Shown: in pieces, positions 46,744-54,715 of the stretch
Position numbering within the stretch: the first letter of the stretch is position 1
How the letters are laid out: the number at the start of each line of letters is the position of its first letter
NCBI GenBank assembly: GCA_030426355.1
Contig: JAUHYQ010000003.1
Location: 186,001 to 250,000 of the forward strand
Direction: 5' to 3'
DNA: 64,000 nt
Origin: Gammaproteobacteria bacterium
GTDB taxonomy: Bacteria > Pseudomonadota > Gammaproteobacteria > Steroidobacterales > GCA-2729495
Program-made: the position numbers and the translations under genes
Notes under the pieces: model-generated
Told to the model about the DNA's origin: nothing
The model's input: the letters and a program-made list of their open reading frames with translations, nothing else
Database searches by the model: none

Positions 46744-48054
46744 ATGTATAGCGATACTGGCATCTCCCCGGATGAGCGTTCGGCCCTCATTTGCCGGGCA
46801 ACTGCGCGCGAAAGTGATCGGGCGCGCTGGGAAGACTGTTTTGCGGAATTGCTGCAAAGTCGCCTGCTGGCGTTGCCGGCGCCTCCTGGTCGCGAGTTTG
46901 GCTTGAGTGTGGGGCGTTATCCGCTCACTGACGATGACGGCGTGGCCAGACTGTGTCAGCAGGTTGTCATTCCGGCATTGCGCGACGGCTGCAGCATGAC
47001 CCTGGACATGAGCAGTGCAGCGGACGAAGAATTTTGTCGTGAACTGTGCGAGCAACGACTGTCGCTTTGGCAACATCATTTGCGCGCATATGGTGCGGTC
47101 CAGGAGTGCGCGCCTGGGGCCATTGGCATTTCCCTGCCCCTTGAGCAGTTGCACGGCGGTCATTACACCCTGCGCTGTGCCAAAGCGCTGTTGCGCGGGG
47201 CAGCTCGTGTGGCCGTGCGCTATGATCTTGCCGCGATTGCCGCCGACCCGGAAAACTGGGCTGCATTGGTTCAGCGCAGTCACGGGGACACCCTTATTCA
47301 GCCTGTACCGGCTTCAGCAGTGCGGCCGCTTTCGGCTTTGCACAGTGCCGAAAAAGGTCAGGCAGTAATGCCCGGTGGCTTATTTGACGCCCGCGCACTG
47401 AGCGCGTGGCTGACTATAGATCTAGACGTGCGGCTGTTGCGCGGGCCGCTCAGATTGCGCCGGAGTCTCGCTTCCAGCCTGCGTTTTGCAGACAACCTCA
47501 TCGATGTTATCGACTGGTCACTGCCGGCTCTGCGACTCGATGCATTGCTGAACCGGCGTGTTGCCGTGCGTTTGACTCACATTGGCGATTTGCTGGTTGA
47601 GAGCGGATTGGGGCCGCATCATCCGGACGTCTTTGGTCGCCTGCAACGATGGTTGCGGTTTATTCGCGCTTGTTTTGTGCATGAGTCCATGTTGCTGGCG
47701 CGTTGCCGAGGGCCGTTTCCCGAGCTTGGCGCGGGCGAACTGGTCGCCAGCCTGACACCGAGGTACGGCGTTGCGGATGCCAACCGCCTGGTGCGAAACC
47801 GCATGTTGCGTCATCGACATCTGCTCGCACTGTCGCCGCTAAGTTTGTTTCCTGATGCAACTCATCCCGGGTCTGCTGCGGCGTGGATAGGTTTAATTCC
47901 TGCTATCGGCTGTGCGGACGCAGTAGCCATGCACGGGCCGGATGTGCGCACGCGCCTGCAGCCGGAAGAGTGGGGCCGATTGCTGCAACTCACCGCGGCG
48001 GTCGCGTCCGGGGCGGTTGCGGGCAAGCGCTCGGGGTACTACGTCACTGCCTAG
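46744..48054 (+). CDS. Ribonucleotide-reductase-like protein lacking catalytic motifs
   Basis: 436-aa protein I cannot assign to a named family. Residues about 241-330 follow the C-terminal half of the RNR large-subunit barrel: SLRFADNLIDVIDWSLPAL, then NRRVAVRLTHIGDLLVESGL, then LRFIRACFVHESMLLARCRGPFP, in the order and spacing of the class I/II pattern xRFLDNVID-PLPE-NRRIGLGVMGxADLL-EKGPFP. The NLCxE-type cysteine motif and the N-terminal allosteric regions are absent, and the later PTGT loop is not recognisable. It is probably a non-catalytic relative. The ATG at 46744 is preceded closely by GGGGA. 147 bp separate it from the divergent PEPC-like gene. Confidence 0.7.
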   Translation: MYSDTGISPDERSALICRATARESDRARWEDCFAELLQSRLLALPAPPGREFGLSVGRYPLTDDDGVARLCQQVVIPALRDGCSMTLDMSSAADEEFCRELCEQRLSLWQHHLRAYGAVQECAPGAIGISLPLEQLHGGHYTLRCAKALLRGAARVAVRYDLAAIAADPENWAALVQRSHGDTLIQPVPASAVRPLSALHSAEKGQAVMPGGLFDARALSAWLTIDLDVRLLRGPLRLRRSLASSLRFADNLIDVIDWSLPALRLDALLNRRVAVRLTHIGDLLVESGLGPHHPDVFGRLQRWLRFIRACFVHESMLLARCRGPFPELGAGELVASLTPRYGVADANRLVRNRMLRHRHLLALSPLSLFPDATHPGSAAAWIGLIPAIGCADAVAMHGPDVRTRLQPEEWGRLLQLTAAVASGAVAGKRSGYYVTA

Positions 48055-48185
48055 GGCGAGATGCCTAACTGTTTGTGGCGGCGGGCACAAGATTGCGGGC
48101 ATACGGTATACGTGCTATCTATTCAGGGCTGCCTGCAATGATCCGTTGCATCCTCATAACCAATTGAATTATAAGAGGAATATTT

Positions 48186-50003
48186 TTGCCCCCGTTCCCT
48201 GAACCGCATGCCCTCGCCATAATTCTGCTGACCGGCATCACGCTGTTCCTGTTTGCCCGGGAACGTATACCGCTGGAGACGACCAGTTTTCTGGTGCTCG
48301 TCTCACTGGTTGTGGGCTTCTATATTTTCAGCTATCCCGGCATAGAGCCACAAAAGTTCTTTTTGTCGTTTGGCAATGAGGCGCTGGTGACGATTTGCGC
48401 GCTACTTGTGGTTGGCAAAGCGGTCGAGGTTACGGGTGCATTGCAGCCGCTTGCCTACATCATGTCGTCCGGTTGGCAGACACGTCCGCGTTTGGCCATG
48501 CTGACAGTGCTGGTGGTCGGAGCGATCAGCAGTGCGTTCCTGAACAACACACCCATTGTAGTGATGTTGCTACCCATACTGGTGGCGGTATGTCTGCGCA
48601 GCGGAATTTCTTCATCCGGAGTGCTTATTCCGATGGGTCTGGCCACGCTGATCGGCGGCATGTCGACCACTATCGGTACATCGACCAATCTGCTGGTAGC
48701 CGGGATTGCCTCTGAACAGAATTTGCCCAAGCTGGAAATGTTTGATTTTACGTTGCCGGTGGTTATCGCCGCGTTGCCGGGCCTGCTTTACCTATGGTTG
48801 GTTGCGCCGCGTCTGCTGCCAGAACGAACGCCGCCTATGTCGGACACCGCGCCGCGTGTTTTTAAGGCCATGCTTTATGTGAACGAGGAAAGTTTTGCAA
48901 ACGGTAAAACTCTGACGGAAGTGCGCGCGAAAACTGACAACCGCATGCGCCTTGAGCGTCTGCAGCGCGGCGATAATCTCTCGCTAACCCGGCTGCCCTC
49001 GGTGGTTTTGCAAGGCGGCGATCGCATGTATGTCAGTGATACCGCTGATCGGCTTAAGGAATATGAAAAGTTGCTGGGTGCAACTTTGTACAACGAAAGT
49101 GATATTGAGCATCCCGTTAGTGAGGGCGAGTTGCGGGCCACCGAAGGACAGCAACTGGCAGAAGTTGTCATTACCCGTGGGTCACCCATGCACAACCGAA
49201 TGTTGAACGTGAGCCAGTTCAGTTCGCGCTATGGTCTGGTGCCGCTGGCGATTCATCGTGCGCGGCCTATGTCCGATGTGGTGGGCGAACTCGAGTCCAC
49301 CCGACTGCGTGCCGGTGACGTCATTCTTATGCAAGGCTCGCGCGAAGCGATCGCCGAGTTGCGTGCCAGCGGAACCATGCTGGTGCTGGATGGAACGACC
49401 GATCTGCCGCACACAGAAAAGGCCAATATGGCCCTGGGCATTATGGTGGCGGTGGTGGCTAGCGCCGCGTTTCAGATTTTGCCGATTTCCATTGCCTCAT
49501 TGATCGGCGTGGTGGCGATGCTTTTGACGGGCTGCATGCGATGGCGCGATGTCGGCGATTCACTCAACATTCCAGTCATCATGATTATTGTTGCCAGCCT
49601 GTCGTTGGGAACCGCCATGGAGCAGACTGGCGGCGCCGAGTACATTGCCCAATTGTTTGTCGCCATTACCGGCAGCCTGCCGACGCCGATGATTCTCAGC
49701 GGGCTGATGTTGTTAATGATCGTGCTGACCAACGTCGTTTCGAACAATGCAGCGGCAGTTATAGGTACGCCGATCGCGATCAGTGTGGCCTATCAACTGG
49801 GGGTATCACCGGAGCCCTTTGTCCTGGCGGTGATTTTCGGCGCGAATATGAGCTTTGCAACGCCAATTGGCTATCAGACCAACTTGTTGATTATGTCAGC
49901 TGGCGGCTACAAGTTTTCCGATTTTCTGCGCGTCGGGTTACCGTTGACTTTCCTGATGTGGATAGTCTTTTCCTTTACCCTCCCCATGCTCTACGACATT
50001 TAG
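48186..50003 (+). CDS. SLC13/DASS family transporter with two RCK_C (TrkA-C) domains
   Basis: 605-aa inner-membrane carrier, likely Na+-coupled for dicarboxylate, sulfate or a similar anion. Two hydrophobic halves each contain the DASS hairpin signature (AFLNNTPIVVMLLPI and IGTSTNLLVAGI; TNVVSNNAAAVIGTPIAI and ATPIGYQTNLLIMS). Between them lie two soluble RCK_C-type domains (about residues 210-300 and 305-395) that could sense a ligand. The start is a TTG at 48186; a strong AAGAGGAA lies 6-7 nt upstream, which decides it. It is 131 bp downstream of the RNR-like gene and upstream of the trp promoter. Substrate not predictable. Confidence 0.9.
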   Translation: MPPFPEPHALAIILLTGITLFLFARERIPLETTSFLVLVSLVVGFYIFSYPGIEPQKFFLSFGNEALVTICALLVVGKAVEVTGALQPLAYIMSSGWQTRPRLAMLTVLVVGAISSAFLNNTPIVVMLLPILVAVCLRSGISSSGVLIPMGLATLIGGMSTTIGTSTNLLVAGIASEQNLPKLEMFDFTLPVVIAALPGLLYLWLVAPRLLPERTPPMSDTAPRVFKAMLYVNEESFANGKTLTEVRAKTDNRMRLERLQRGDNLSLTRLPSVVLQGGDRMYVSDTADRLKEYEKLLGATLYNESDIEHPVSEGELRATEGQQLAEVVITRGSPMHNRMLNVSQFSSRYGLVPLAIHRARPMSDVVGELESTRLRAGDVILMQGSREAIAELRASGTMLVLDGTTDLPHTEKANMALGIMVAVVASAAFQILPISIASLIGVVAMLLTGCMRWRDVGDSLNIPVIMIIVASLSLGTAMEQTGGAEYIAQLFVAITGSLPTPMILSGLMLLMIVLTNVVSNNAAAVIGTPIAISVAYQLGVSPEPFVLAVIFGANMSFATPIGYQTNLLIMSAGGYKFSDFLRVGLPLTFLMWIVFSFTLPMLYDI

Positions 50004-50024
50004 CGCGGTTTGTGGCCGCTGCTC

Positions 50025-50053
50025 TTGACGTTGAGCGGAGCTGAGACGATACT
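50025..50053 (+). promoter_or_regulatory. Predicted trp operon promoter
   Basis: TTGACG (50025-50030), 17-bp spacer, GATACT (50048-50053): a good sigma70-type promoter. The expected start site (about 50060) falls 1-3 nt before the leader peptide ATG at 50062. I see no TrpR-type operator palindrome. Confidence 0.65.
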
Positions 50054-50061
50054 TGCGCCCC

Positions 50062-50130
50062 ATGAATATTCAGATCAACAGCCGGAACTGGTGGTGGGGA
50101 CCGTCTTCTGCGGAGAGGGTATCCGACTAG
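50062..50130 (+). CDS. trpL: trp operon leader peptide
   Basis: A 22-codon ORF, MNIQINSRNWWWGPSSAERV followed by SD and a TAG stop, with three consecutive Trp codons at 50089-50097. It is followed within 25 bp by a terminator hairpin and then trpE, which is the classic layout of ribosome-mediated transcription attenuation. No SD precedes the ATG, and the predicted transcription start is almost at the ATG, so it may be translated leaderlessly. Confidence 0.9.
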   Translation: MNIQINSRNWWWGPSSAERVSD

Positions 50131-50152
50131 TTTCTGCGTGTCGCTGATCTTG

Positions 50153-50193
50153 AAAACCCATCTCCGTAACTACGGCGATGGGTTTTTTGTTTT
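50153..50193 (+). terminator. trp attenuator terminator
   Basis: AAAACCCATC (50153-50162) pairs with GATGGGTTTT (50177-50186), with an inner stem CCGT/ACGG around an AACT loop (50164-50175), then a T-rich run to 50193. It lies between the trpL stop and trpE. The upstream GC-rich leader segment around the Trp codons could provide the competing antiterminator. Confidence 0.9.
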
Positions 50194-50222
50194 AGGGCAC
50201 GCAAAAAGTTTATATAGACAAG

Positions 50223-51620
50223 ATGACTGTTATGGAATCGATTTTTAGTATTGCCGCTGACCTTGATACGCCGGTCTCGACGTATTTAAAGCTTGGCCCG
50301 TTGCAGCCTCGATTTTTGCTGGAAAGCGTAGAGAAAGGCACGCATCTGGCGCGGTATTCTTTTCTGGGCTTCGGTTCGGCGCTGGAATTCCGTCTTGATG
50401 AACACGGTATGCGCTATGGCGACAAACAGCTGCCGCGGCCGGCCAACCAGGACGAGTTGCTGGACGCCTTGCGCGAGGCACAAAGTCTGGCACCGAAACT
50501 TTTGCCGGACGTGGAGGGTCTGCCATTTACCGGCGGGCTGGTCGGCGTGGCGGGCTATGACACGGTGCGCTATTTCGAGCGTCTAGAGTGCCCGCCGCCG
50601 TTCAGTGCAGGGCCGATTCCGCCAGAAGTTGCTTATCTAGGCGTTGCATCGCTGCTGATTTTTGACCATCTCAGTCGACGTATTGCGCTATTGCACTCGG
50701 GGAGCGAGGAAGAGCGGCAACAACTGATCGCCGAGGTTCGGCGGTTATTGGCCGGTCCGCGGCCGGAAACCAGCGGTGGTAGCTATAGCGAGGCCACCCA
50801 GAGCCTCACCGGCGATGAATTTATGCAACGCGTGGCGCGCGCAAAGGAATACATTACTAGCGGCGATGTGTATCAGCTGGTGTTGTCAGTGCGTTTTGCG
50901 GGGCGGCATTCACTGCAGCCGTTCGAGTGTTATCGGGCTCTGCGTTTGCTGAATCCGTCGCCTTATATGTTTTATTGCGACCTCGGAGATGTTCAGGTGG
51001 TGGGTTCATCCCCCGAGGCGCTGGTGCGGCTGCACGGGTCAACCGCATCGTTGCGCCCTATAGCCGGCACGCGCCCGCGTGGCAAAGACACCGCAGGGGA
51101 TCTTGCCAATGAACAATCCTTATTGGCGGACGAAAAAGAACTGGCCGAGCACGTCATGCTGGTCGACCTTGCCCGAAACGATTTGGGTCGGGTGGCTAAG
51201 GGCGGCAGTGTTTACGTCGAGCCCTATCAGTCCATAGAGCGGTACAGTCATGTCATGCATATCGTCAGCGGGGTGCAGGGTGAGCTGCGGGCAGACAGTG
51301 ATGCCTGCGAACTGTTTGCCGCAACCTTCCCGGCCGGAACTCTGGTTGGGGCGCCTAAAGTACGCGCCATGCAGATTATTGATGAGTTAGAGCCCGAACG
51401 CCGCGGCCTTTACGCCGGCACAGTCGGTTACTTTGGGGCCAACGGTGATATGGATCAGGCGATCACAATTCGCACCCTCGTTTTTCAGGGCGACCACTAC
51501 AGCTATCAGGCGGGTGCCGGTATTGTCGCAGACAGTGTGCCAGAGTATGAGTATCAGGAAGTAATGGCCAAGAGCGAAATATTGCGCCGTGCGCTGGCCA
51601 TGGCGGAGAAAGGCCTGTGA
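50223..51620 (+). CDS. trpE: Anthranilate synthase component I
   Basis: Chorismate-binding subunit that makes anthranilate with ammonia supplied by TrpG. The 465-aa protein has the Trp feedback element PRFLLESVEKGTHLARYSFLG split at residues 29-49 (LLES motif), so allosteric control by tryptophan is likely. The catalytic region includes YQLVLSVRF, LNPSPYMFY, GSSPEALVR, RPIAGTRPRGKD, DEKELAEHVMLVDLARND and the C-terminal AGAGIVADSVPEYEYQE. First structural gene after the attenuator; its stop overlaps the trpG GTG by 4 bp. Confidence 0.97.
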   Translation: MTVMESIFSIAADLDTPVSTYLKLGPLQPRFLLESVEKGTHLARYSFLGFGSALEFRLDEHGMRYGDKQLPRPANQDELLDALREAQSLAPKLLPDVEGLPFTGGLVGVAGYDTVRYFERLECPPPFSAGPIPPEVAYLGVASLLIFDHLSRRIALLHSGSEEERQQLIAEVRRLLAGPRPETSGGSYSEATQSLTGDEFMQRVARAKEYITSGDVYQLVLSVRFAGRHSLQPFECYRALRLLNPSPYMFYCDLGDVQVVGSSPEALVRLHGSTASLRPIAGTRPRGKDTAGDLANEQSLLADEKELAEHVMLVDLARNDLGRVAKGGSVYVEPYQSIERYSHVMHIVSGVQGELRADSDACELFAATFPAGTLVGAPKVRAMQIIDELEPERRGLYAGTVGYFGANGDMDQAITIRTLVFQGDHYSYQAGAGIVADSVPEYEYQEVMAKSEILRRALAMAEKGL

Positions 51621-52222
51621 ACCAGTCACAAAAACCGCGCGTATTGCTGATCGATAATTACGACTCCTTTACCTACAACCTGGTACAGGCATTTCTGGTG
51701 CTGGAAGCAGAGGTGATCGTGCACCGCAACGATCGTATTAATCGTGAGCAGGCTGCCGACCTTAACCCGACTCATCTGGTGATATCCCCGGGACCCGGGC
51801 GACCGGAAGATGCCGGAGTGTCACTGGATATGATTGATGCGTTTGCTGGTGAAATACCCGTGCTGGGCGTGTGCCTTGGCCATCAAAGCCTGGTTCAGTA
51901 CTTCGGCGGCAAGATTATTTCGGCGCAGCGACTGATGCACGGCAAGACGTCATTAATTGAGCACGACGGTCGTGGCTTGTTTGCGGGCGTGCCACAAGGT
52001 TGTCAGGTGGGGCGCTATCATTCGCTTGCGGCTGATCGGGATCTCATTCCCGACGTGCTAGAGGTCACCGCTCGCACGTCCGACGGGGAGATCATGGGCG
52101 TCCGGCATCGGACCTTTGCCGTGGAAGGCGTGCAGTTTCATCCGGAAAGCGTGCTGACACCTGACGGTGATCAGTTATTGGGCAATTTTCTGAAATTCAC
52201 GGTGAACCAGGTCGGCATATGA
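51617..52222 (+). CDS. trpG: Anthranilate synthase component II (glutamine amidotransferase)
   Basis: Class I glutaminase that channels ammonia to TrpE. 201 aa with LLIDNYDSFTYNLVQAFL, SPGPGRPEDAGVS, the nucleophile block VLGVCLGHQSLVQYFGG (Cys about residue 84) and the His-Glu of VEGVQFHPESVLTPDG. The GTG start at 51617 overlaps trpE and has GGAG upstream. The frame ends over the trpD start (ATGA). A role in folate synthesis (PabA) as well is possible but not shown. Confidence 0.97.
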   Translation: MNQSQKPRVLLIDNYDSFTYNLVQAFLVLEAEVIVHRNDRINREQAADLNPTHLVISPGPGRPEDAGVSLDMIDAFAGEIPVLGVCLGHQSLVQYFGGKIISAQRLMHGKTSLIEHDGRGLFAGVPQGCQVGRYHSLAADRDLIPDVLEVTARTSDGEIMGVRHRTFAVEGVQFHPESVLTPDGDQLLGNFLKFTVNQVGI

Positions 52223-53268
52223 ATACCGAATCCACAACAGATTTTTCGCGCGAGTTGCTGGACCGGCTGTTGGATGGCCGCCATCTTAGCGAGGCGCAAG
52301 CCGCCGACACGATGCGTTTGCTTGCTGCCGGATCGCTGGAGCCGGCGCGCGCCGGAGCATTGCTGGCAGCCTTGCGAGCCAACGGCGAAACGGCTGACGA
52401 GATTCGTGGTTTTGCCAATGCCATGCGCGACCTCGCGCAGCGTTTTCCGGGCAGTGTCGGTGATGATGCGGCTGACTGTGTCGGTACCGGTGGTGATGCA
52501 TCCGGCAGTCTGAATCTGTCGACGGGCGCGGCTTTGCTCGCTGCCGCCTGTGGCATCCCCATGATCAAACACGGCAATCGCTCGGTATCGAGTAAGTCCG
52601 GTAGTGCAGACGTACTGGAGAAGCTTGGCATCGTGCTTCCAGGCGATCCGCGCATCGCTGCCGATTGTCTGGCCCATACGAATTTTACTTTTCTGTTTGC
52701 GCAGGTATTTCACCCTGCCATGAAACACATCGCCCCGGTGCGGGCGGCCATGGGTGTGCGTACAGTCTTTAATATACTCGGCCCGCTGACGAATCCTGCT
52801 GCGCCACCCTACGGCGTGATCGGTGCTTACAGCCCGAAAATGGCGAGCCTGATGGCCGCGAGTTTATCCGGCATGCCTCATGTCAAGCGGGTGTTCGTGG
52901 TGCACGGTGAACCGGGCTGGGACGAGGCCACACCGGTCGGCCGTTTTGAATTGTTCGATGTGAAGCCCGGGCGTGTACATCATGAAGTTCGCGATCCACG
53001 CGACGCCGGTATAGCGCGCTGCAATGCTGCCGATCTGGCCGGCGGCGATGCCGCACACAACGCGGCGGAGCTGGAGAAGGTATTGACCGGTCGTGATCGG
53101 GGGCCGCATCAGGATGCGTTGGCTTTAGGAACGGGATTGCTGCTGGAAGTCACCGGTCGAGTGCGCAGTCTTGGCGAAGGCGTCACCGCTGCACACGCAG
53201 CCATTGCCGATGGCCGAGCAGGCAAATTAATAAAGCAACTCAGGGCGTTCAGCGAGGCAGCAGGGTGA
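52219..53268 (+). CDS. trpD: Anthranilate phosphoribosyltransferase
   Basis: Transfers the phosphoribosyl group of PRPP to anthranilate. The 349-aa protein has the PRPP-binding loop DCVGTGGDASGSLNLSTGA (residues about 86-104), KHGNRSVSSKSGSADVLEKLG, the NFTFLFAQVFHPAMKHIAPVR block, and VFNILGPLTNPA. It is separate from trpG, unlike the enterobacterial fusion. It overlaps trpG and trpC by 4 bp each. Confidence 0.97.
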   Translation: MNTESTTDFSRELLDRLLDGRHLSEAQAADTMRLLAAGSLEPARAGALLAALRANGETADEIRGFANAMRDLAQRFPGSVGDDAADCVGTGGDASGSLNLSTGAALLAAACGIPMIKHGNRSVSSKSGSADVLEKLGIVLPGDPRIAADCLAHTNFTFLFAQVFHPAMKHIAPVRAAMGVRTVFNILGPLTNPAAPPYGVIGAYSPKMASLMAASLSGMPHVKRVFVVHGEPGWDEATPVGRFELFDVKPGRVHHEVRDPRDAGIARCNAADLAGGDAAHNAAELEKVLTGRDRGPHQDALALGTGLLLEVTGRVRSLGEGVTAAHAAIADGRAGKLIKQLRAFSEAAG

Positions 53269-54113
53269 GCGCTGCCGCCAACAGCAATTTTTTGCAGGCG
53301 ATGGCGGCATCAAGTCGGCGACGTGATGAGACAGCGCGCCGGCAACTTAGTGATGCCCAACAACGCAGCTTGCTGGCCGGACTGGATCAGCCGAAGCCAT
53401 TACGGCTAAAAGCCGGAGCCTTTGACGTGATCGCCGAAATAAAGAAGCGTTCACCCGCCGAAGGCAAGCTTGACGCGAAGCTGGCATCACCGGCTGAGCA
53501 AGCCGCTGCTTATATTGAAGGGCAGGCAGTGGCACTGTCGGTACTAACCGAGCCGGAACGCTTCGACGGTGGCCTGGAAGATTTGCGGGCCGTGGTGGCA
53601 ATGGCGGGCGACACACCCGTCATGCGCAAAGACTTTCTGGTGTCGAGTTACCAGGTGCGTGAGGCTCGTTTGGCGGGTGCCTCGGGCGTGCTGCTGATCG
53701 CCGCCATGCTCGAGCCCGACCAGCTTGAAGCCATGCTGCAGTCAGCATTTGAACAGCAAATGTTTGCGTTAGTGGAAGTATTCGACACGGCAGACCTGAA
53801 TGCCTGCCTGCCGTTGCTGGAGCGCGCGGGTGACGCCATGGAAGGCGATCGTTGCCGTTTTTTGCTGGGCGTTAATTGCCGCGATTTACGATCCCTGCAA
53901 GTCGACTTTGATCACTTTGCGAGGATGGCAGAGTTGTTGCCCTCCAATGTCCCTTGTGTTGCCGAAAGCGGCCTGAAAACAGCCGGGCAGGCGGGCGTAT
54001 TGGCAGCACAGGGCTATAGTCTGGCGTTGGTCGGAACCGCGCTGATGCGCAGCGACAATCCTGCCGCGATGGTGGCGGCTATCCGTGCAGCGGGAGCTGT
54101 GTCATGTTCGTAA
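53265..54113 (+). CDS. trpC: Indole-3-glycerol phosphate synthase
   Basis: TIM-barrel enzyme that cyclises CdRP to indole-3-glycerol phosphate. The catalytic Lys/Glu residues are in FDVIAEIKKRSPAEGKL, PVMRKDFLVSSYQV and FALVEVFDTADL; the phosphate-binding end is LGVNCRDLRSLQVD, AESGLKTAGQ and LALVGTALMRSDNPA. 282 aa, monofunctional (trpF is a separate gene). The GTG at 53265 overlaps the trpD stop. It overlaps trpF by 10 bp. Confidence 0.97.
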   Translation: MSAAANSNFLQAMAASSRRRDETARRQLSDAQQRSLLAGLDQPKPLRLKAGAFDVIAEIKKRSPAEGKLDAKLASPAEQAAAYIEGQAVALSVLTEPERFDGGLEDLRAVVAMAGDTPVMRKDFLVSSYQVREARLAGASGVLLIAAMLEPDQLEAMLQSAFEQQMFALVEVFDTADLNACLPLLERAGDAMEGDRCRFLLGVNCRDLRSLQVDFDHFARMAELLPSNVPCVAESGLKTAGQAGVLAAQGYSLALVGTALMRSDNPAAMVAAIRAAGAVSCS

Positions 54114-54715
54114 AAATATGCGGCCTCAAGACGGAGCGTGCAGTGCAGGCGGCTGTTGATGCCGGCGCAGATGCACTTGGCTTTGTGCTTGCGAAGTCGC
54201 CACGTCGGGTCACCCCCGAGTTGGCGCACGAATTAACCCGGGGTGTACCGGCAGGCATCGCACGGGTAGCGGTGATGCTCAGGCCCTCGGTCGACGAATG
54301 GGAGCGCGTTCGTGACGTATTTAAACCGGACTGGCTGCAGACTGATGCTGCGGATTTTGAATTACTGGACGTGCCCGATGATATAGGGCGTTTGCCGGTA
54401 TATCGCGATAAGCACGCCACCGATTTTGATCAGGATGAACGCGACTGGCCACCGCATATATTGTTCGAAGGCGCACGCAGCGGCGCAGGATTGCAGCCCA
54501 ACTGGGATCACGCCGCACAAGTAGCGCGCAAAACCTGCGTGGTTCTGGCTGGCGGGCTGAGTCCGGAGAACGTGCACCAGGCCATTATTCAGGTTCATCC
54601 CTGGGGCGTGGATGTCAGCAGTGGAGTTGAATCAAGCCCGGGCGTTAAGGATCCGGATAGAATCGCCGCTTTTTTGCAAGCGGCCAGAGCAGCAGAGGGA
54701 GCCAATGCAGGCTGA
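54104..54715 (+). CDS. trpF: Phosphoribosylanthranilate isomerase
   Basis: Amadori rearrangement of PRA to CdRP. 203 aa with the family N-terminus FVKICGLKTERAVQAAVDAGADALGF split at residues 2-27 (catalytic Cys at CGL) and ending in LAGGLSPENVHQAI and GVDVSSGVESSPGVKD (catalytic Asp in the region FEGARSG is replaced in context, LFEGARSGAGLQPNW). Overlaps trpC by 10 bp and trpB by 11 bp. Confidence 0.94.
   Translation: MFVKICGLKTERAVQAAVDAGADALGFVLAKSPRRVTPELAHELTRGVPAGIARVAVMLRPSVDEWERVRDVFKPDWLQTDAADFELLDVPDDIGRLPVYRDKHATDFDQDERDWPPHILFEGARSGAGLQPNWDHAAQVARKTCVVLAGGLSPENVHQAIIQVHPWGVDVSSGVESSPGVKDPDRIAAFLQAARAAEGANAG

Noticed and set aside
46597-47283. N-terminal extension of the PEPC-like frame to 1130 aa
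   Set aside because: PEPC homology starts at ATG 46596; the extension lies opposite the RNR-like gene and looks non-coding.
50125-50140. CTAGT element near the trpL stop as a TrpR operator
   Set aside because: Only a short chance match; no palindrome resembling the TrpR site overlaps the promoter.
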